Shown: positions 1 through 9,651 of the stretch, piece by piece
Layout: every line of letters begins with the position of its first letter
Numbering within the stretch: position 1 is the stretch's first letter
Source: Bacteroidota bacterium
Lineage (GTDB): Bacteria > Bacteroidota > Rhodothermia > Rhodothermales > Rubricoccaceae
Assembly (NCBI GenBank): GCA_022561755.1
Contig: JADFQN010000002.1
Coordinates: 1-57,751, forward strand
DNA length: 57,751 bases
Direction of reading: 5' to 3'
Program-made: the position numbers and the translations under genes
The notes under the pieces: generated by a model
Seen by the model: the letters and a program-made list of their open reading frames with translations, nothing else
What the model was told of the DNA's origin: nothing
Databases searched by the model: none

Positions 1-1709
1 GAACCCTCTCCATCCGCGATTACGCCCTGATTGAAGAGCTCGACGTCGAGTTCGAGAGTGGGCTGAACATTATCACGGGCGAGACGGGCGCGGGTAAAAG
101 CATCCTGATCGGGGCGCTGGGGCTGTTGTTGGGGGATCGCGCTTCCACGGAGGCCGTCCGAACCGGTGCGAAGAAAGCCGTGGTAGAGGGCCTCTTCGAC
201 AGCGCCGACGAAGGGCCGCTGCCTGAGTTGCTCCGCTCGTACGACATCGACCCCAATGAAAACGGTGTGCTGATTGTCCGGCGCGAGGTGTCCTCAAACC
301 ACAGCCGCGCGTTCATCAACGACACGCCGACGACCCTCGACGTGCTCCGCGAAGTGGCCGCCCACACCATCGACCTGCATGGCCGGCACGAGCACCAGTC
401 GCTGCTGCGGCCGGAGACCCACGTCGGGCTCCTCGACAACTTCGGCGGCCTCGGCGGCCTGGTAGAGACGTATCGAAAGCACTACCACGCCGTCGCCGAA
501 CTGCGCAAGGAACGCGACGAACTTGCCCTGCAGGAGGCGGATTTGCGGAAGCAGAAGGAGCTGGTCGAGTTCCAGATTGGGGAGATCGACCGCGCCGAAC
601 CGCGTTTGGGTGAGGAAGACGAATTGGAGGCTGAGCGGCGTATTCTGGAAAACGCCGAGCGGTTGTACGAGGCCACCGCGCAGCTATACGGGATGTTCGC
701 CGAAGGCGACGACGCGCTGTATGACCGCCTGGTGATCGTCCGCAACCAGTTGCAGGATCTCGCCCGCATCGACGCCACGTTCGAGGAAACGATGGGCGAG
801 GTGCGCTCGGCGGAGATCGCCATGAAAGAAGCCATGCAGTTCGTGCAAGACTACAATTCCCGGATCGAGTTCAACCCCGAGCGGCTGGACGAAGTCCGCG
901 AGAGGTTGGGGGAGTTGTATTTTCTTGCCCACAAGTACGGCGGCACCGTCGAGGCCGTGCTGATCCATCGCGAGGAGATCGGCAAGACCTACGCGTTGGC
1001 GGCAAACTTCGAGAGCGCGATCACGCGCCTGGACGAGCAGATTTCCGAAACTCAGGAGAAGCTCTCGCAGGTAGCCTACCGGCTTTCGCAGAAACGCCAC
1101 GAGGTGGCCGAGCGCATCGAAGGGATGATTGGCATCGAACTCGCAACGCTCGGTATGCCGCACGCGCAGTTCGTCGTGCAGTTCGAGCTTCAGGAGGATG
1201 CCGACGGCTGGGTGGCCTTCCCGGAAGGCACGCGGGTCGTGGCGCACGCCTCCGGCGCCGATGTTGTGGAGTTCTACATTTCGGCCAACCTCGGCGAGGA
1301 GCCGAAGCCGCTCGCCAGGGTGGCCTCGGGCGGCGAGATCAGCCGCATCATGCTCGGCCTCAAGGCCATCCTCGCCAAAAGCGAGCGCCTGCCGATCCTC
1401 GTCTTCGATGAGATCGACGCGGGCATCTCGGGCGCCATCGCCCGCCGCGCCGGCGAGACCATGCACCGGCTCGCGCAGTTCCACCAGATCATCGCCATCA
1501 CGCACCTGCCGCAGATCGCTTCGCTCGGCGACACCCACTTTGTGGTGGAAAAGACCGTCGAGGGCGACCGCACGAAGACGCACATCCGCCGTCTCTCGGA
1601 GACAGAGCGCGCCGATCAGATCGCCCGGCTCCTCAGCGGCGACGGGGTTAGCGAGGCTGCGTTGGAGAGTGCCAGGGAGTTGATTGGGAGTAGCCGGAAC
1701 GAGGCGTGA
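1..1709 (+). CDS. recN: DNA repair protein RecN (5' end outside window)
   Basis: Frame open from position 3; Walker A GETGAGKSILIGAL; C-terminal ASGGEISRIMLGLKAIL and VFDEIDAGISG typical of RecN. Confidence 0.95.
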   Translation, partial: TLSIRDYALIEELDVEFESGLNIITGETGAGKSILIGALGLLLGDRASTEAVRTGAKKAVVEGLFDSADEGPLPELLRSYDIDPNENGVLIVRREVSSNHSRAFINDTPTTLDVLREVAAHTIDLHGRHEHQSLLRPETHVGLLDNFGGLGGLVETYRKHYHAVAELRKERDELALQEADLRKQKELVEFQIGEIDRAEPRLGEEDELEAERRILENAERLYEATAQLYGMFAEGDDALYDRLVIVRNQLQDLARIDATFEETMGEVRSAEIAMKEAMQFVQDYNSRIEFNPERLDEVRERLGELYFLAHKYGGTVEAVLIHREEIGKTYALAANFESAITRLDEQISETQEKLSQVAYRLSQKRHEVAERIEGMIGIELATLGMPHAQFVVQFELQEDADGWVAFPEGTRVVAHASGADVVEFYISANLGEEPKPLARVASGGEISRIMLGLKAILAKSERLPILVFDEIDAGISGAIARRAGETMHRLAQFHQIIAITHLPQIASLGDTHFVVEKTVEGDRTKTHIRRLSETERADQIARLLSGDGVSEAALESARELIGSSRNEA

Positions 1710-1749
1710 GGTTGCGCGTGCCAGAGACATCCGAACTAACAAAACCGGA

Positions 1750-1971
1750 ATGAGCACGCACGAGATCCAAGCTAGAGCGCTGCAGATGCCACTCCACGAG
1801 CGCGCCCGTCTAGCCCAACTCCTCCTTGCCAGCCTCGACGAAGAGGACGAGATTGAGTGGGCGTGGGCCGAGGAGGCGTAGAAAAGGTTAGAGGATCTCG
1901 ATTCCGGCCGAGTCCAGCCCATTCCCGCCGAGAAGGTGTTTGCTGATCTACGCGCGCAGTTGCGGAAGTGA
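1750..1971 (+). pseudogene. Addiction-module antitoxin-like protein (TIGR02574-type) with in-frame TAG at 1879-1881
   Basis: MSTHEIQARALQMPLHERARLAQLLLASLDEEDEIEWAWAEEA*KRLEDLDSGRVQPIPAEKVFADLRAQLRK; homology-like sequence continues in the same frame past the stop. Confidence 0.7.
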
Positions 1972-2268
1972 GCACACCGCGACTGGACTTTCTCGACGCG
2001 GGCCCGCGTGAAATTGTGGGACGCCGCGCTCTACTATGAGGAACGGGCTGTAGGGCTCGGTCAGGAGTTTTTCGAAGAAGTGGAGCGAGCGCTTGCTTTT
2101 GCTGTGCAGAACCCTGAGCTGGGAACACGTAGCACAGCGAGTACTCGTCGAGTCCTCATCAACCGCTTTCCGTACTCGGTGATTTACCGTGCCCTTGAAA
2201 ACGAATTTCTGGTCGTCGCCATCGCGCACCAACGCCGCCGGCCGGGCTACTGGCGGACTCGCACGTGA
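1968..2268 (+). pseudogene. RelE/ParE-like toxin, apparent +1 frameshift near the N-terminus
   Basis: GTG at 1968 overlaps antitoxin TGA (GTGA) and gives VSTPRLDFLDAGPREIV, then the family motif DAALYYEERAVGLGQEFFEEVERAL continues in another frame; removing one G in GTGGGAC restores it. Confidence 0.7.
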
Positions 2269-2293
2269 ACGAAGTGCGGCGGTATTATTCGGA

Positions 2294-2512
2294 ATGAGAT
2301 GCGCCCTTCCGGTACTGCTTGTTCTGCTGGCGAGTGGTTGCAACACGCCGTCAAGCTTCACCGAGGCCGGCCAGCAGCGCGTCACCGCCGAGGTCGATTC
2401 CATGCTGCACGCCTACCTCGATGCCATGCGCGAAGGCGGTCTGGAGGCTGAATTCGACCATTTTGACAGTACAATTGCTTTTTGGGGACACTGCTGCAAT
2501 TATGACTCGTGA
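2294..2512 (+). CDS. Truncated lipoprotein-like paralogue (5' copy of a tandem duplication)
   Basis: MRCALPVLLVLLASGCNTPSSFTEAGQQRVTAEVDSMLHAYLDAMREGGLEAEF, nearly identical to the N-terminus of the gene at 2650. Confidence 0.55.
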   Translation: MRCALPVLLVLLASGCNTPSSFTEAGQQRVTAEVDSMLHAYLDAMREGGLEAEFDHFDSTIAFWGHCCNYDS

Positions 2513-2649
2513 CGTCTTACCCAATAAACTGGATAGAAGAGTCGTGTATGTCACCGGGCCGACTGCTCGGCCCGGTGAAGCGAAGCGTCCTTTGGCCTCT
2601 GTGGCGAGTGCAGTGAAGTTGATTTCGGGGCAATAGCGTATCATTCGCC

Positions 2650-3135
2650 ATGAGACACGCTCTTGCAACATTGCTTCTTCTGATCGCGGCCGGTTGCAGT
2701 ACGCCGGACGCATTCACCGAAACCGACCAGCAGCGCGTCACCGCCGAGGTCGATTCCATGCTCCACGCCTACCTCGATGCCATGCGTGAGGGCGGCTTGG
2801 AGGCCGAGTTCGCCTACCTCGACAGCACGGACGCCTTTTTCTGGGTGCCGCCGGGGTACGATTCCTGGATCTCGTTCGACTCGGTAGCGGCGGTTCTTCG
2901 GGCGATGGCCCCTACACTCCGCTCCATGGACTATCGCTGGCAATCGCTTCGCATCGATCCGATTTCAGATGACCGAGCGATATATACGGGCACGCTGTCT
3001 GGTGCAGTGACAGATACGTCCGGGCAGGTAACGAACCTCTCGATCATAGAAACGGGCACAGTCATTCGCCGCGAGGACGGCTGGAAGCTGCTCAACGGGC
3101 AGTCGGCGGTGTTGCCGGTGGAGGAGTCAGGTTAA
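2650..3135 (+). CDS. Putative lipoprotein, SnoaL/DUF4440-like fold suspected
   Basis: Lipobox LLLIAAGC; ~160 aa; AEVDSMLHAYLDAMREGG...WKLLNGQSAV reminiscent of SnoaL/DUF4440-like proteins. Confidence 0.65.
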   Translation: MRHALATLLLLIAAGCSTPDAFTETDQQRVTAEVDSMLHAYLDAMREGGLEAEFAYLDSTDAFFWVPPGYDSWISFDSVAAVLRAMAPTLRSMDYRWQSLRIDPISDDRAIYTGTLSGAVTDTSGQVTNLSIIETGTVIRREDGWKLLNGQSAVLPVEESG

Positions 3136-3164
3136 TGTTAGCCTAATCAAAAGGGAAAGGGTCC

Positions 3165-4004
3165 ATGCGCATCGCCCTCGTCCAACAGATTGCCACAGAA
3201 GATCTCCAAGCGAACCGCAAAAGGGGGCTGGAGGCCGTCCGCAATGCCGCCGAGAACGGTGCGGACGTGGTTTGCTTTGCTGAGCTAGCCTTCGAACCCT
3301 TTTATCCGCAGCACCACGCTACGCCGGAAGCGCTCGCCAAGGCGGAGCCGATCCCCGGCCCAACTACCGACGCCTTCTCGGCGCTGGCAAAGGAGTTGGG
3401 CATCGTCATCGTCCTGAATCTGTTCGAGCGGGCGGGAGAAAAAACCTTCGATACCTCGCCCGTCATCGATGCGGACGGCACGTTGGTAGGGATCACACGG
3501 ATGGTCCACATCACCGACTACGAGGGTTTTCACGAAGCGGGCTACTACGCGCCCGGCGACAAAGGCGCGCCGGTCTACGAGACTTCCGCAGGCAATATTG
3601 GCGTGGCCATCTGCTACGACCGGCATTTCCCCGAGTATATGCGAGCTCTTGCGCTGGCAGGGGCGGAGGTGATCGTTGTGCCGCAAGCGGGAACGGTCGG
3701 GGAGTGGCCTGATGGACTCTACGAAGCCGAACTGCGTGTTGCAGCATTTCAGAACGGCGTGTTCACCGCACTCTGCAACCGGGTGGGTACGGAAGAGCGG
3801 CTGACGTTCTCGGGCGAATCGTTCGTGTGCAACCCGAGCGGTGATGTGATCGCTCGTGCGGGGACGGGCACCGAGGAAGTCCTGTACGCCGATCTGGATC
3901 TCTCTGAGGTCGAGCACTCGCACGCGAAGCGTCTTTTTCTCCGCGACCGGCGGCCCGAGTTGTACGCGGATTGGCTGGGACGGCCTTCCCCTGTGACCGA
4001 CTGA
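3165..4004 (+). CDS. Carbon-nitrogen hydrolase (N-carbamoylputrescine amidase-like)
   Basis: MRIALVQQIA, FAELAFEPFYPQ, GVAICYDRHFPEYMRALALAGAEVI: nitrilase-superfamily Glu-Lys-Cys motifs. Confidence 0.88.
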   Translation: MRIALVQQIATEDLQANRKRGLEAVRNAAENGADVVCFAELAFEPFYPQHHATPEALAKAEPIPGPTTDAFSALAKELGIVIVLNLFERAGEKTFDTSPVIDADGTLVGITRMVHITDYEGFHEAGYYAPGDKGAPVYETSAGNIGVAICYDRHFPEYMRALALAGAEVIVVPQAGTVGEWPDGLYEAELRVAAFQNGVFTALCNRVGTEERLTFSGESFVCNPSGDVIARAGTGTEEVLYADLDLSEVEHSHAKRLFLRDRRPELYADWLGRPSPVTD

Positions 4005-4057
4005 ACGATTTGTCGTATCGTCAAACGTCACGCATCCCGAAACACGAGTACCGACCC

Positions 4058-4386
4058 ATGGCCTACGACGAAGGATTGCCCTGCGCATCCGCGAAACCCT
4101 TTCCGGCCGCGACGACGTGGTCGAGAAGAAGATGTTTGGCGGCCTGTGTTTCATGGTGCGAGGACACATGGCGTGCGGCATCGTGAGGGACGAGATCATG
4201 GTCCGCGTGGGCAAGGAGAGGTATGAAGATGCGCTTGCGCAGCCTCACGCGCGCCAGATGGACTTCACAGGCCGTGCCCTGAAGGGGATGGTCTACGTGA
4301 GCCCTAAAGGGGTTGAGTCCGATGCTGACCTGGCGGCCCGGGTCGGGCGGGGGGCGGCGAACGCCGAGTCGCTTCCGCCGAAGTAG
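4058..4386 (+). pseudogene. TfoX N-terminal domain-like protein with apparent -1 frameshift near codon 7
   Basis: MAYDEGL in frame 2 then ALRIRETLSGRDDVVEKKMFGGLCFMVRGHMACGI in frame 1; one base missing around 4076-4080. Confidence 0.7.
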
Positions 4387-4610
4387 TTCATCAACCGGGC
4401 GGCAATGGTGATTGCGCGGCCGGCGAAGAAGTTGCTTGCCGCGTTACCACCCATCCATCGGAATAGCATTCGATGTCGTGAACGTTATCGTTGTATCGGA
4501 GAGGTTGGGTTGGAGGCCCCTGGAGCCGTCTGACTGCGCCGTCGCGAGGCCGTGCGCGGAACACCTAGCAACGCTTTCGTTAACATCCAAACCCGTCGCA
4601 TCCTGCCCCG

Positions 4611-6896
4611 ATGATTCAGGCTTCCACTTATCTCAACAACCAACTTCGCGACCTCCGCGTGCATTCGGAGTACGAGGGGCGGCTAAACGTGCTCATCGAG
4701 CATTGCCGGCAGAATCTGCCCAAGGTCGACGAAGAGCGCATTCGGCGTGCGTTTCAGGTGGCGTACTGGGCGCATCGGGATGACCGGCGGGCCACCGGCG
4801 AGCTCTACATTTCGCACCCGCTGGAAGTAGCCATCATCGCCGCACGCGACATCCGATTCGACGATACGACCGTCGTGGCGGCGCTTCTACATGATACGGT
4901 GGAGGACACGGACCTCTCACTCGACCTCATCGAATCCGAGTTCGGGCCGGAGGTGGCCAACATCACCGACGGCGTCACGAAGATTGACCAAGTCTTTTCG
5001 AGCAGGGCGCTGGGGCGTGCGGAAAACGTGCGGAAGCTGATGCTGAGCATGGCGAGTGACATCCGCGTGATCCTCGTCAAGTTTGCAGACCGCCTCCACA
5101 ATATGCGGACGTTGGGCTCGCTCCCGCACGACCGACAGCTCAAAAAAGCAGCCGAGACCCTCGATCTCTTCGCCCCGCTGGCGCATCGGTTTGGCCTCCA
5201 CGAGGTGAAGAGCGAGCTGGAAGACCTGAGCCTGAAATACATGGAGCCCGAGGCCTACAAGGCCATCGCCGACGGGCTGAAGACCAAGCGGCGGCAGCGC
5301 GAGCGATTCATCGAGGGCTTCATTAACCCGATCCGAAGGGACCTGGAGGAGGCAGGATTTGAGTTTGAGATATACGGACGCCCGAAGAGTATCTACTCCA
5401 TCTACCGCAAGATGCGGAAGCAGGAGAAAGAACTGGACCAGATTTATGACCTGTTCGCCATTCGTGTCATCCTGCATAGCGAAGGCAAGAAGGGCAGGGA
5501 GGACTGCTGGCGTGTCTACTCCCTCCTGACGGACCTGTACCAGCCGTTGCCGGAGCGCTTCCGGGACTTTATCTCGGTTGCCAAATCGAACGGCTACCAG
5601 AGCCTGCACACGACCGTAATTGGCTCGGAAGGCAAGCCAGTGGAGATCCAGATCCGCACGGCAGAGATGCATGAGATTGCCGAGCGTGGCGTAGCGGCGC
5701 ACTGGAAGTACAAAGACGAAGCCGGCGGTCCTTCCGGTGATGGTGCGCCGGTGGCAGATACGTCTGGCCGAGATGCGCGCGTCGATGCGATGTACGAGTG
5801 GGTACGCGACCTTCTCGAAAACCCGCGGACGGACGACGCCGACGAGTTTGTCAAAGAGTTTCATCTGAATCTCTACGACGAGGAGATTTACGTCTTCACG
5901 CCGCAAGGGGATTTGATGACCCTGCCGCATGGGGCTACACCGGTAGACTTCGCCTTTCAGATCCATACGCAGGTGGGGTTCAACTGCATTGGGGCGAAGG
6001 CAAACAACAAGATGGTTCCGTTGTCCTACGTGCTCACGTCGGGCGATCAGGTGGAGATTCTGACCTCCAAGAAACAGGCGCCGAATCCCGACTGGATCAA
6101 GTTTGTGGTGACGCCCAAGGCCCGAAGCCGCATCCGGCACTGGATCAATGAGAAGCGCCGGAAGGCGGTCGATGCGGGGCGAGAGACGCTGAAGCGGAAG
6201 ATGCGTCGGGCAAAAATTGAGGTGGATGAGCAACTCATCAACCGTGCGTCGTCGCGGCTCAAGTTTCCTACCAGCCAGCAGTTGTTCTTCGAGATCGGTT
6301 CTGGGCTGTACGATGCCGATGATTTCGTGAAGTTCATCAAGAAGGGAGCCGGGCGCGGCGCCCCCGAGGATGGGGAAACCGACGATTCGGCGGCGCGGCT
6401 GGAGATTGAACAGTTCGCCGCCGACGCGCAGGAGATCGGGAAAACAGCACTCATTATCGATGGCGAGCGGCATACCGACATGGCGGTGAAGTACGCGCCG
6501 TGCTGCAACCCCATTCCCGGCGACGACGTGTTCGGGTACGTCTCGAAAACCGGGGCGGTCAACATCCACCGCGTCACGTGCCGCAACGCGCCGAACCTCC
6601 TGCTCGACCACGCCGAGCGCATCATCCCGGTAGAATGGAGCCGCCAAAAAGACGTGCAGTTCGTGGCCGCGCTTCGTATCGTGGGCGAGGACCGTGTGGG
6701 CATCGTGAGCGACATCACGACGGTCATCTCAAAGAACCTCAAAACGAACATCCGTTCGATAACCGTAGAAAGCGAAGACGGCCTCTTTGAAGGAACAGTG
6801 GTGATCTTCGTGAGCGACCTCAAACAGCTTCGCCGGATCATGCAACGGCTGGCCAGGCTCGATGGGATATACGGGGTTTACCGGTTTGAAGAGTAA
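4611..6896 (+). CDS. Bifunctional (p)ppGpp synthetase/hydrolase RelA/SpoT family
   Basis: HD motif HDTVEDT; synthetase domain YGRPKSIYSIYRKM; TGS (YVFTPQGDLMTLPHGATPVDFAF); C-terminal ACT. Confidence 0.96.
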   Translation: MIQASTYLNNQLRDLRVHSEYEGRLNVLIEHCRQNLPKVDEERIRRAFQVAYWAHRDDRRATGELYISHPLEVAIIAARDIRFDDTTVVAALLHDTVEDTDLSLDLIESEFGPEVANITDGVTKIDQVFSSRALGRAENVRKLMLSMASDIRVILVKFADRLHNMRTLGSLPHDRQLKKAAETLDLFAPLAHRFGLHEVKSELEDLSLKYMEPEAYKAIADGLKTKRRQRERFIEGFINPIRRDLEEAGFEFEIYGRPKSIYSIYRKMRKQEKELDQIYDLFAIRVILHSEGKKGREDCWRVYSLLTDLYQPLPERFRDFISVAKSNGYQSLHTTVIGSEGKPVEIQIRTAEMHEIAERGVAAHWKYKDEAGGPSGDGAPVADTSGRDARVDAMYEWVRDLLENPRTDDADEFVKEFHLNLYDEEIYVFTPQGDLMTLPHGATPVDFAFQIHTQVGFNCIGAKANNKMVPLSYVLTSGDQVEILTSKKQAPNPDWIKFVVTPKARSRIRHWINEKRRKAVDAGRETLKRKMRRAKIEVDEQLINRASSRLKFPTSQQLFFEIGSGLYDADDFVKFIKKGAGRGAPEDGETDDSAARLEIEQFAADAQEIGKTALIIDGERHTDMAVKYAPCCNPIPGDDVFGYVSKTGAVNIHRVTCRNAPNLLLDHAERIIPVEWSRQKDVQFVAALRIVGEDRVGIVSDITTVISKNLKTNIRSITVESEDGLFEGTVVIFVSDLKQLRRIMQRLARLDGIYGVYRFEE

Positions 6897-7021
6897 CCTC
6901 CGGACGACGCGGGACGTTTTGTATGAGTTAAGCGAGAAGGGAAAGTGAAGGAATGTTGCGGATACGCGGAACACGGCTCGGTACTGGGTCAAACTTCAAT
7001 AAAAGCTGACGCCTGCGTGTC

Positions 7022-7029
7022 TATCTTTG
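7022..7029 (+). promoter_or_regulatory. Candidate Bacteroidota-type -7 element (TAnnTTTG)
   Basis: TATCTTTG upstream of the HU-like gene; no clear -33 element. Confidence 0.3.
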
Positions 7030-7117
7030 TATCCTGCCGCCGGCGACGCGAGGATGTTCGACTCATCGACTGAGGTCACGTCACCCGCTACTTCTCCCAT
7101 CACACCGAACCATAGCA

Positions 7118-7531
7118 ATGATGACCAAGCGCGTGCCTACACTGACAAAGAAGGATGTTGCCCGCCGTGTTGCCAAGCTTCGAGGCCGCCCCATTTACAA
7201 GAGCGAACCCTGGGTGAGCGCTGTAATTGATGCCATCCGCGAGTTGATGATTGAGGCCGACCCTGAGGTCCGTATCGAACTGCGCGACTTTGGTGTCTTC
7301 GAGGTTAAGAAGACGAAGGCCAAGCCCAAGGCGCGCAACCCCAAGACGAACGAGACGGTCTTCATCCCGAGCCGGCGCAAGACGCACTTCAAGCCGAGCA
7401 AGCTGATGAAGGAAGCGCTGCAAACGCCGCTCGCCGAGCTCGGCTACAGCATTCCCGAAGGCAGCGCCGACGCAAACTTCACCGCTGCCGAACTGGCGAC
7501 GCTCGTCAACAGCCGCGCCAACGGAAACTGA
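7118..7531 (+). CDS. HU/IHF family DNA-binding protein
   Basis: TKKDVARRVAKL...VIDAIRELMIEADPEVRIELRDFGVFEVKKTKAKPKARNPKTNE. Confidence 0.93.
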   Translation: MMTKRVPTLTKKDVARRVAKLRGRPIYKSEPWVSAVIDAIRELMIEADPEVRIELRDFGVFEVKKTKAKPKARNPKTNETVFIPSRRKTHFKPSKLMKEALQTPLAELGYSIPEGSADANFTAAELATLVNSRANGN

Positions 7532-7567
7532 GCATCGACGGCCCCGTAAGGCCCTCGAGAAGTCTTC

Positions 7568-7600
7568 GAGGCCGGGTTGCATCCGCAGCCCGGCCTCGTT
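7568..7600 (+). terminator. Hairpin terminator-like structure after the HU gene
   Basis: GAGGCCGGG ... CCCGGCCTC perfect 9-bp stem extendable to about 13 bp; weak T tract; immediately precedes ruvX. Confidence 0.5.
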
Positions 7601-7612
7601 GTATCTACAGGT

Positions 7613-8047
7613 ATGAACAAACAGCTCCTGCGAATAGCGGCCGTGGATTACGGCGCCAAGCGAGTAGGTCTGGCGATGACCGATCCGCTGCGAATGTTCG
7701 CGCGGCCCATTGGCGCCTTCTCACCCGACGGCGCGTTGACGCGCCTCGTAGAACTGCACGCTACGGAAGGCATCGAAACCATCGTAGTCGGCTGGCCGCT
7801 GATGGAGAGCGGGGAAGAGGGCAAGGCCACACGACGGGTTGAGCCCTACTTCGGGCGCTTGAAGAATACGCTACGCGACGTCAGTGTTGTCCGGCAAGAT
7901 GAACGCCATACCTCGCGCCGAGCCGCCGAGGCTCTTGTCGCCGCCGGCGTGAGGAAAAAGGCGCGCCGCAAGAAAGGCCGCCTCGACGCCGTCGCTGCCG
8001 TGCTTATTCTCCAAGACTATCTCGATGAAATGAAAAGTGAGAAGTGA
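7613..8047 (+). CDS. ruvX: Putative pre-16S rRNA nuclease/Holliday junction resolvase YqgF
   Basis: AAVDYGAKRVGLAMTDPLRMFARPIG; ORF extends to 7577 but ATG at 7613 fits. Confidence 0.9.
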   Translation: MNKQLLRIAAVDYGAKRVGLAMTDPLRMFARPIGAFSPDGALTRLVELHATEGIETIVVGWPLMESGEEGKATRRVEPYFGRLKNTLRDVSVVRQDERHTSRRAAEALVAAGVRKKARRKKGRLDAVAAVLILQDYLDEMKSEK

Positions 8048-8105
8048 AAAGGTGTGATGTGGTCACCCTCCTTCGCCCTTTTCACTTCTCCCTTTACCCT
8101 TTTTC
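8031..8105. repeat. Word-repeat inverted element E1
   Basis: TGAAAAGTGAGAAGTGAAAAGG ... CCCTTTTCACTTCTCCCTTTACCCTTTTTC fills the ruvX-def gap and encodes the end of ruvX (MKSEK*). Confidence 0.75.
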
Positions 8106-8708
8106 ATGATTCTGCCCATTTACACGTACGGCCAGCCAATTCTTCGGGAGACGACCATCCCCGTGGAGGAGGATTCGCCGGAGCTGCAGCGCCTCATAGA
8201 CGACATGATTGAGACGGTGCGCCATGCTACGGGCGTGGGGCTCGCAGCGCCGCAGGTCGGGAGAACGGAGCGGCTGTTCGTGGTGGACCTCACCGGCGCG
8301 GCCGAGGAAATGGCCGAGGCTAATGAAGGAGCGGTCCCGTTCTACGCGCAGGAGCCGATCGCTCTCATCAACCCGGAAATCCTTGAAGCCGACGAGGGCA
8401 CGGCGATGGAGTTTGAGGAAGGCTGCCTGTCGGTTCCGGGCATCACGGAATGGGTTACGCGGCCGGATCGCGTGCGGATTCGCTTTTTGGACAGACAGTT
8501 CACCGAACACGAATTGGAAGCCGACGACATCCTCGCGCGCGTCTTTCAGCACGAACTGGACCACCTCAACGGCGTGCTTTTTCTGGACCATCTCTCCCCC
8601 CTCAAGAAGCGCATGCTGAAACGCCGGCTCACCGAGATGGCGAAGGGATTTATAGAGGTCGAGTACCCGGTTGCGCCACCCGGCGCGATGGCGTCGGCGC
8701 AAGGGTGA
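8106..8708 (+). CDS. def: Peptide deformylase
   Basis: GVGLAAPQVG, EGCLSVPG, HELDHLNGVLFLDHL. Confidence 0.96.
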   Translation: MILPIYTYGQPILRETTIPVEEDSPELQRLIDDMIETVRHATGVGLAAPQVGRTERLFVVDLTGAAEEMAEANEGAVPFYAQEPIALINPEILEADEGTAMEFEEGCLSVPGITEWVTRPDRVRIRFLDRQFTEHELEADDILARVFQHELDHLNGVLFLDHLSPLKKRMLKRRLTEMAKGFIEVEYPVAPPGAMASAQG

Positions 8709-8770
8709 ACCGGAAATATCACCGCTCGTACCATCGCCGCACTTAAGCGCGTCCTTAACCAGAGTCGTCG

Positions 8771-9580
8771 ATGTCCGCCGGGGTACTCGCCATTGGGAGT
8801 GTGCTGCTCGTGAGCCTTGTGTCGCTCGCGGGAGCCTTCACGCTATCGCTCGGCCGAGCGCGGCTGGAGCGTGTGATGTTCCTGCTCGTCTCGTTCGCTG
8901 TTGGCGCCATGCTGAGCGGGGCGCTGCTCCATCTCATCCCGAGGGCCTACGAGCAGTTGGAGGACGGCGCGTTGATCGGCGCCCTCGTTCTTGCAGGTGT
9001 ATTTGGGTTTTTTGTATTAGAGAAATTCCTTCACTGGCGGCACCACCACGGTACGCCCGAGGCGGCAGACGGCGGGAACGGGCACCATCGCGGCCATCAC
9101 CAGCAAGAGGTGGCTCCGTTTGCGACCATGAACCTCATCGGTGATGCCGTCCACAACTTGATTGACGGAATGATTGTCGCGGCGGCGTACCTGGTGTCGA
9201 TTCCCGCCGGTATCGTGACCACACTAGCCGTGATGCTCCACGAGATTCCGCAGGAGATCGGCGACTTCGGCGTACTCGTTTACGGTGGGTACAGCCCGAA
9301 GAAGGCGCTTCTGTTCAACTTCCTGTCGGGCCTCGTTGGTGTGGTAGGCGCGGTGATCGCACTCCTCATCGGCGCGCGCGTGGAGGGCTTCGCGGACTAC
9401 CTCCTGCCCATCACGGCCGGCGCGTTCATCTACATTGCGGGCAGCGACCTCATCCCGGAACTGAACCAGCGCCACAGCGACTCGGCCTCTCAGTCCGCCC
9501 TGCAACTGGTGATGATGGTGCTCGGCGCGAGCGTGATGTTGCTGCCGGGATTGCTGGAGAGTTTTTTGGCGACCGGGTAG
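8771..9580 (+). CDS. ZIP family metal transporter
   Basis: His-rich loop HHHGTPEAADGGNGHHRGHHQQE; HNLIDGMIVAAAY; HEIPQEIGDFGVL. Confidence 0.9.
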   Translation: MSAGVLAIGSVLLVSLVSLAGAFTLSLGRARLERVMFLLVSFAVGAMLSGALLHLIPRAYEQLEDGALIGALVLAGVFGFFVLEKFLHWRHHHGTPEAADGGNGHHRGHHQQEVAPFATMNLIGDAVHNLIDGMIVAAAYLVSIPAGIVTTLAVMLHEIPQEIGDFGVLVYGGYSPKKALLFNFLSGLVGVVGAVIALLIGARVEGFADYLLPITAGAFIYIAGSDLIPELNQRHSDSASQSALQLVMMVLGASVMLLPGLLESFLATG

Positions 9581-9585
9581 CAGTG

Positions 9586-9644
9586 TTTGTCCAATAGGGA
9601 TGCCTTGTCCATTATATTTGGACAGACCTGATTAATTGGACAAA
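9586..9644. repeat. Inverted repeat between convergent genes (TTTGTCCAAT...ATTGGACAAA)
   Basis: Perfect 10-bp arms 9586-9595/9635-9644 with an inner TTGTCC...GGACA pair. Confidence 0.6.
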
Positions 9645-9651
9645 TGGAGCG

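Noticed and set aside
684-1922. Long antisense ORF (412 aa) opposite recN
   Set aside because: No family-like motifs; explained by GC-rich codon bias on the opposite strand of a real gene
4917-6647. 576-aa minus-strand ORF opposite rel/spoT
   Set aside because: Shadow ORF of a clearly conserved gene; composition atypical for a protein
9613-9620. TATATTTG (Bacteroidota -7-like) promoter
   Set aside because: Would fire into the 3' end of a convergent gene; better explained as part of the TTTGTCCAAT palindrome
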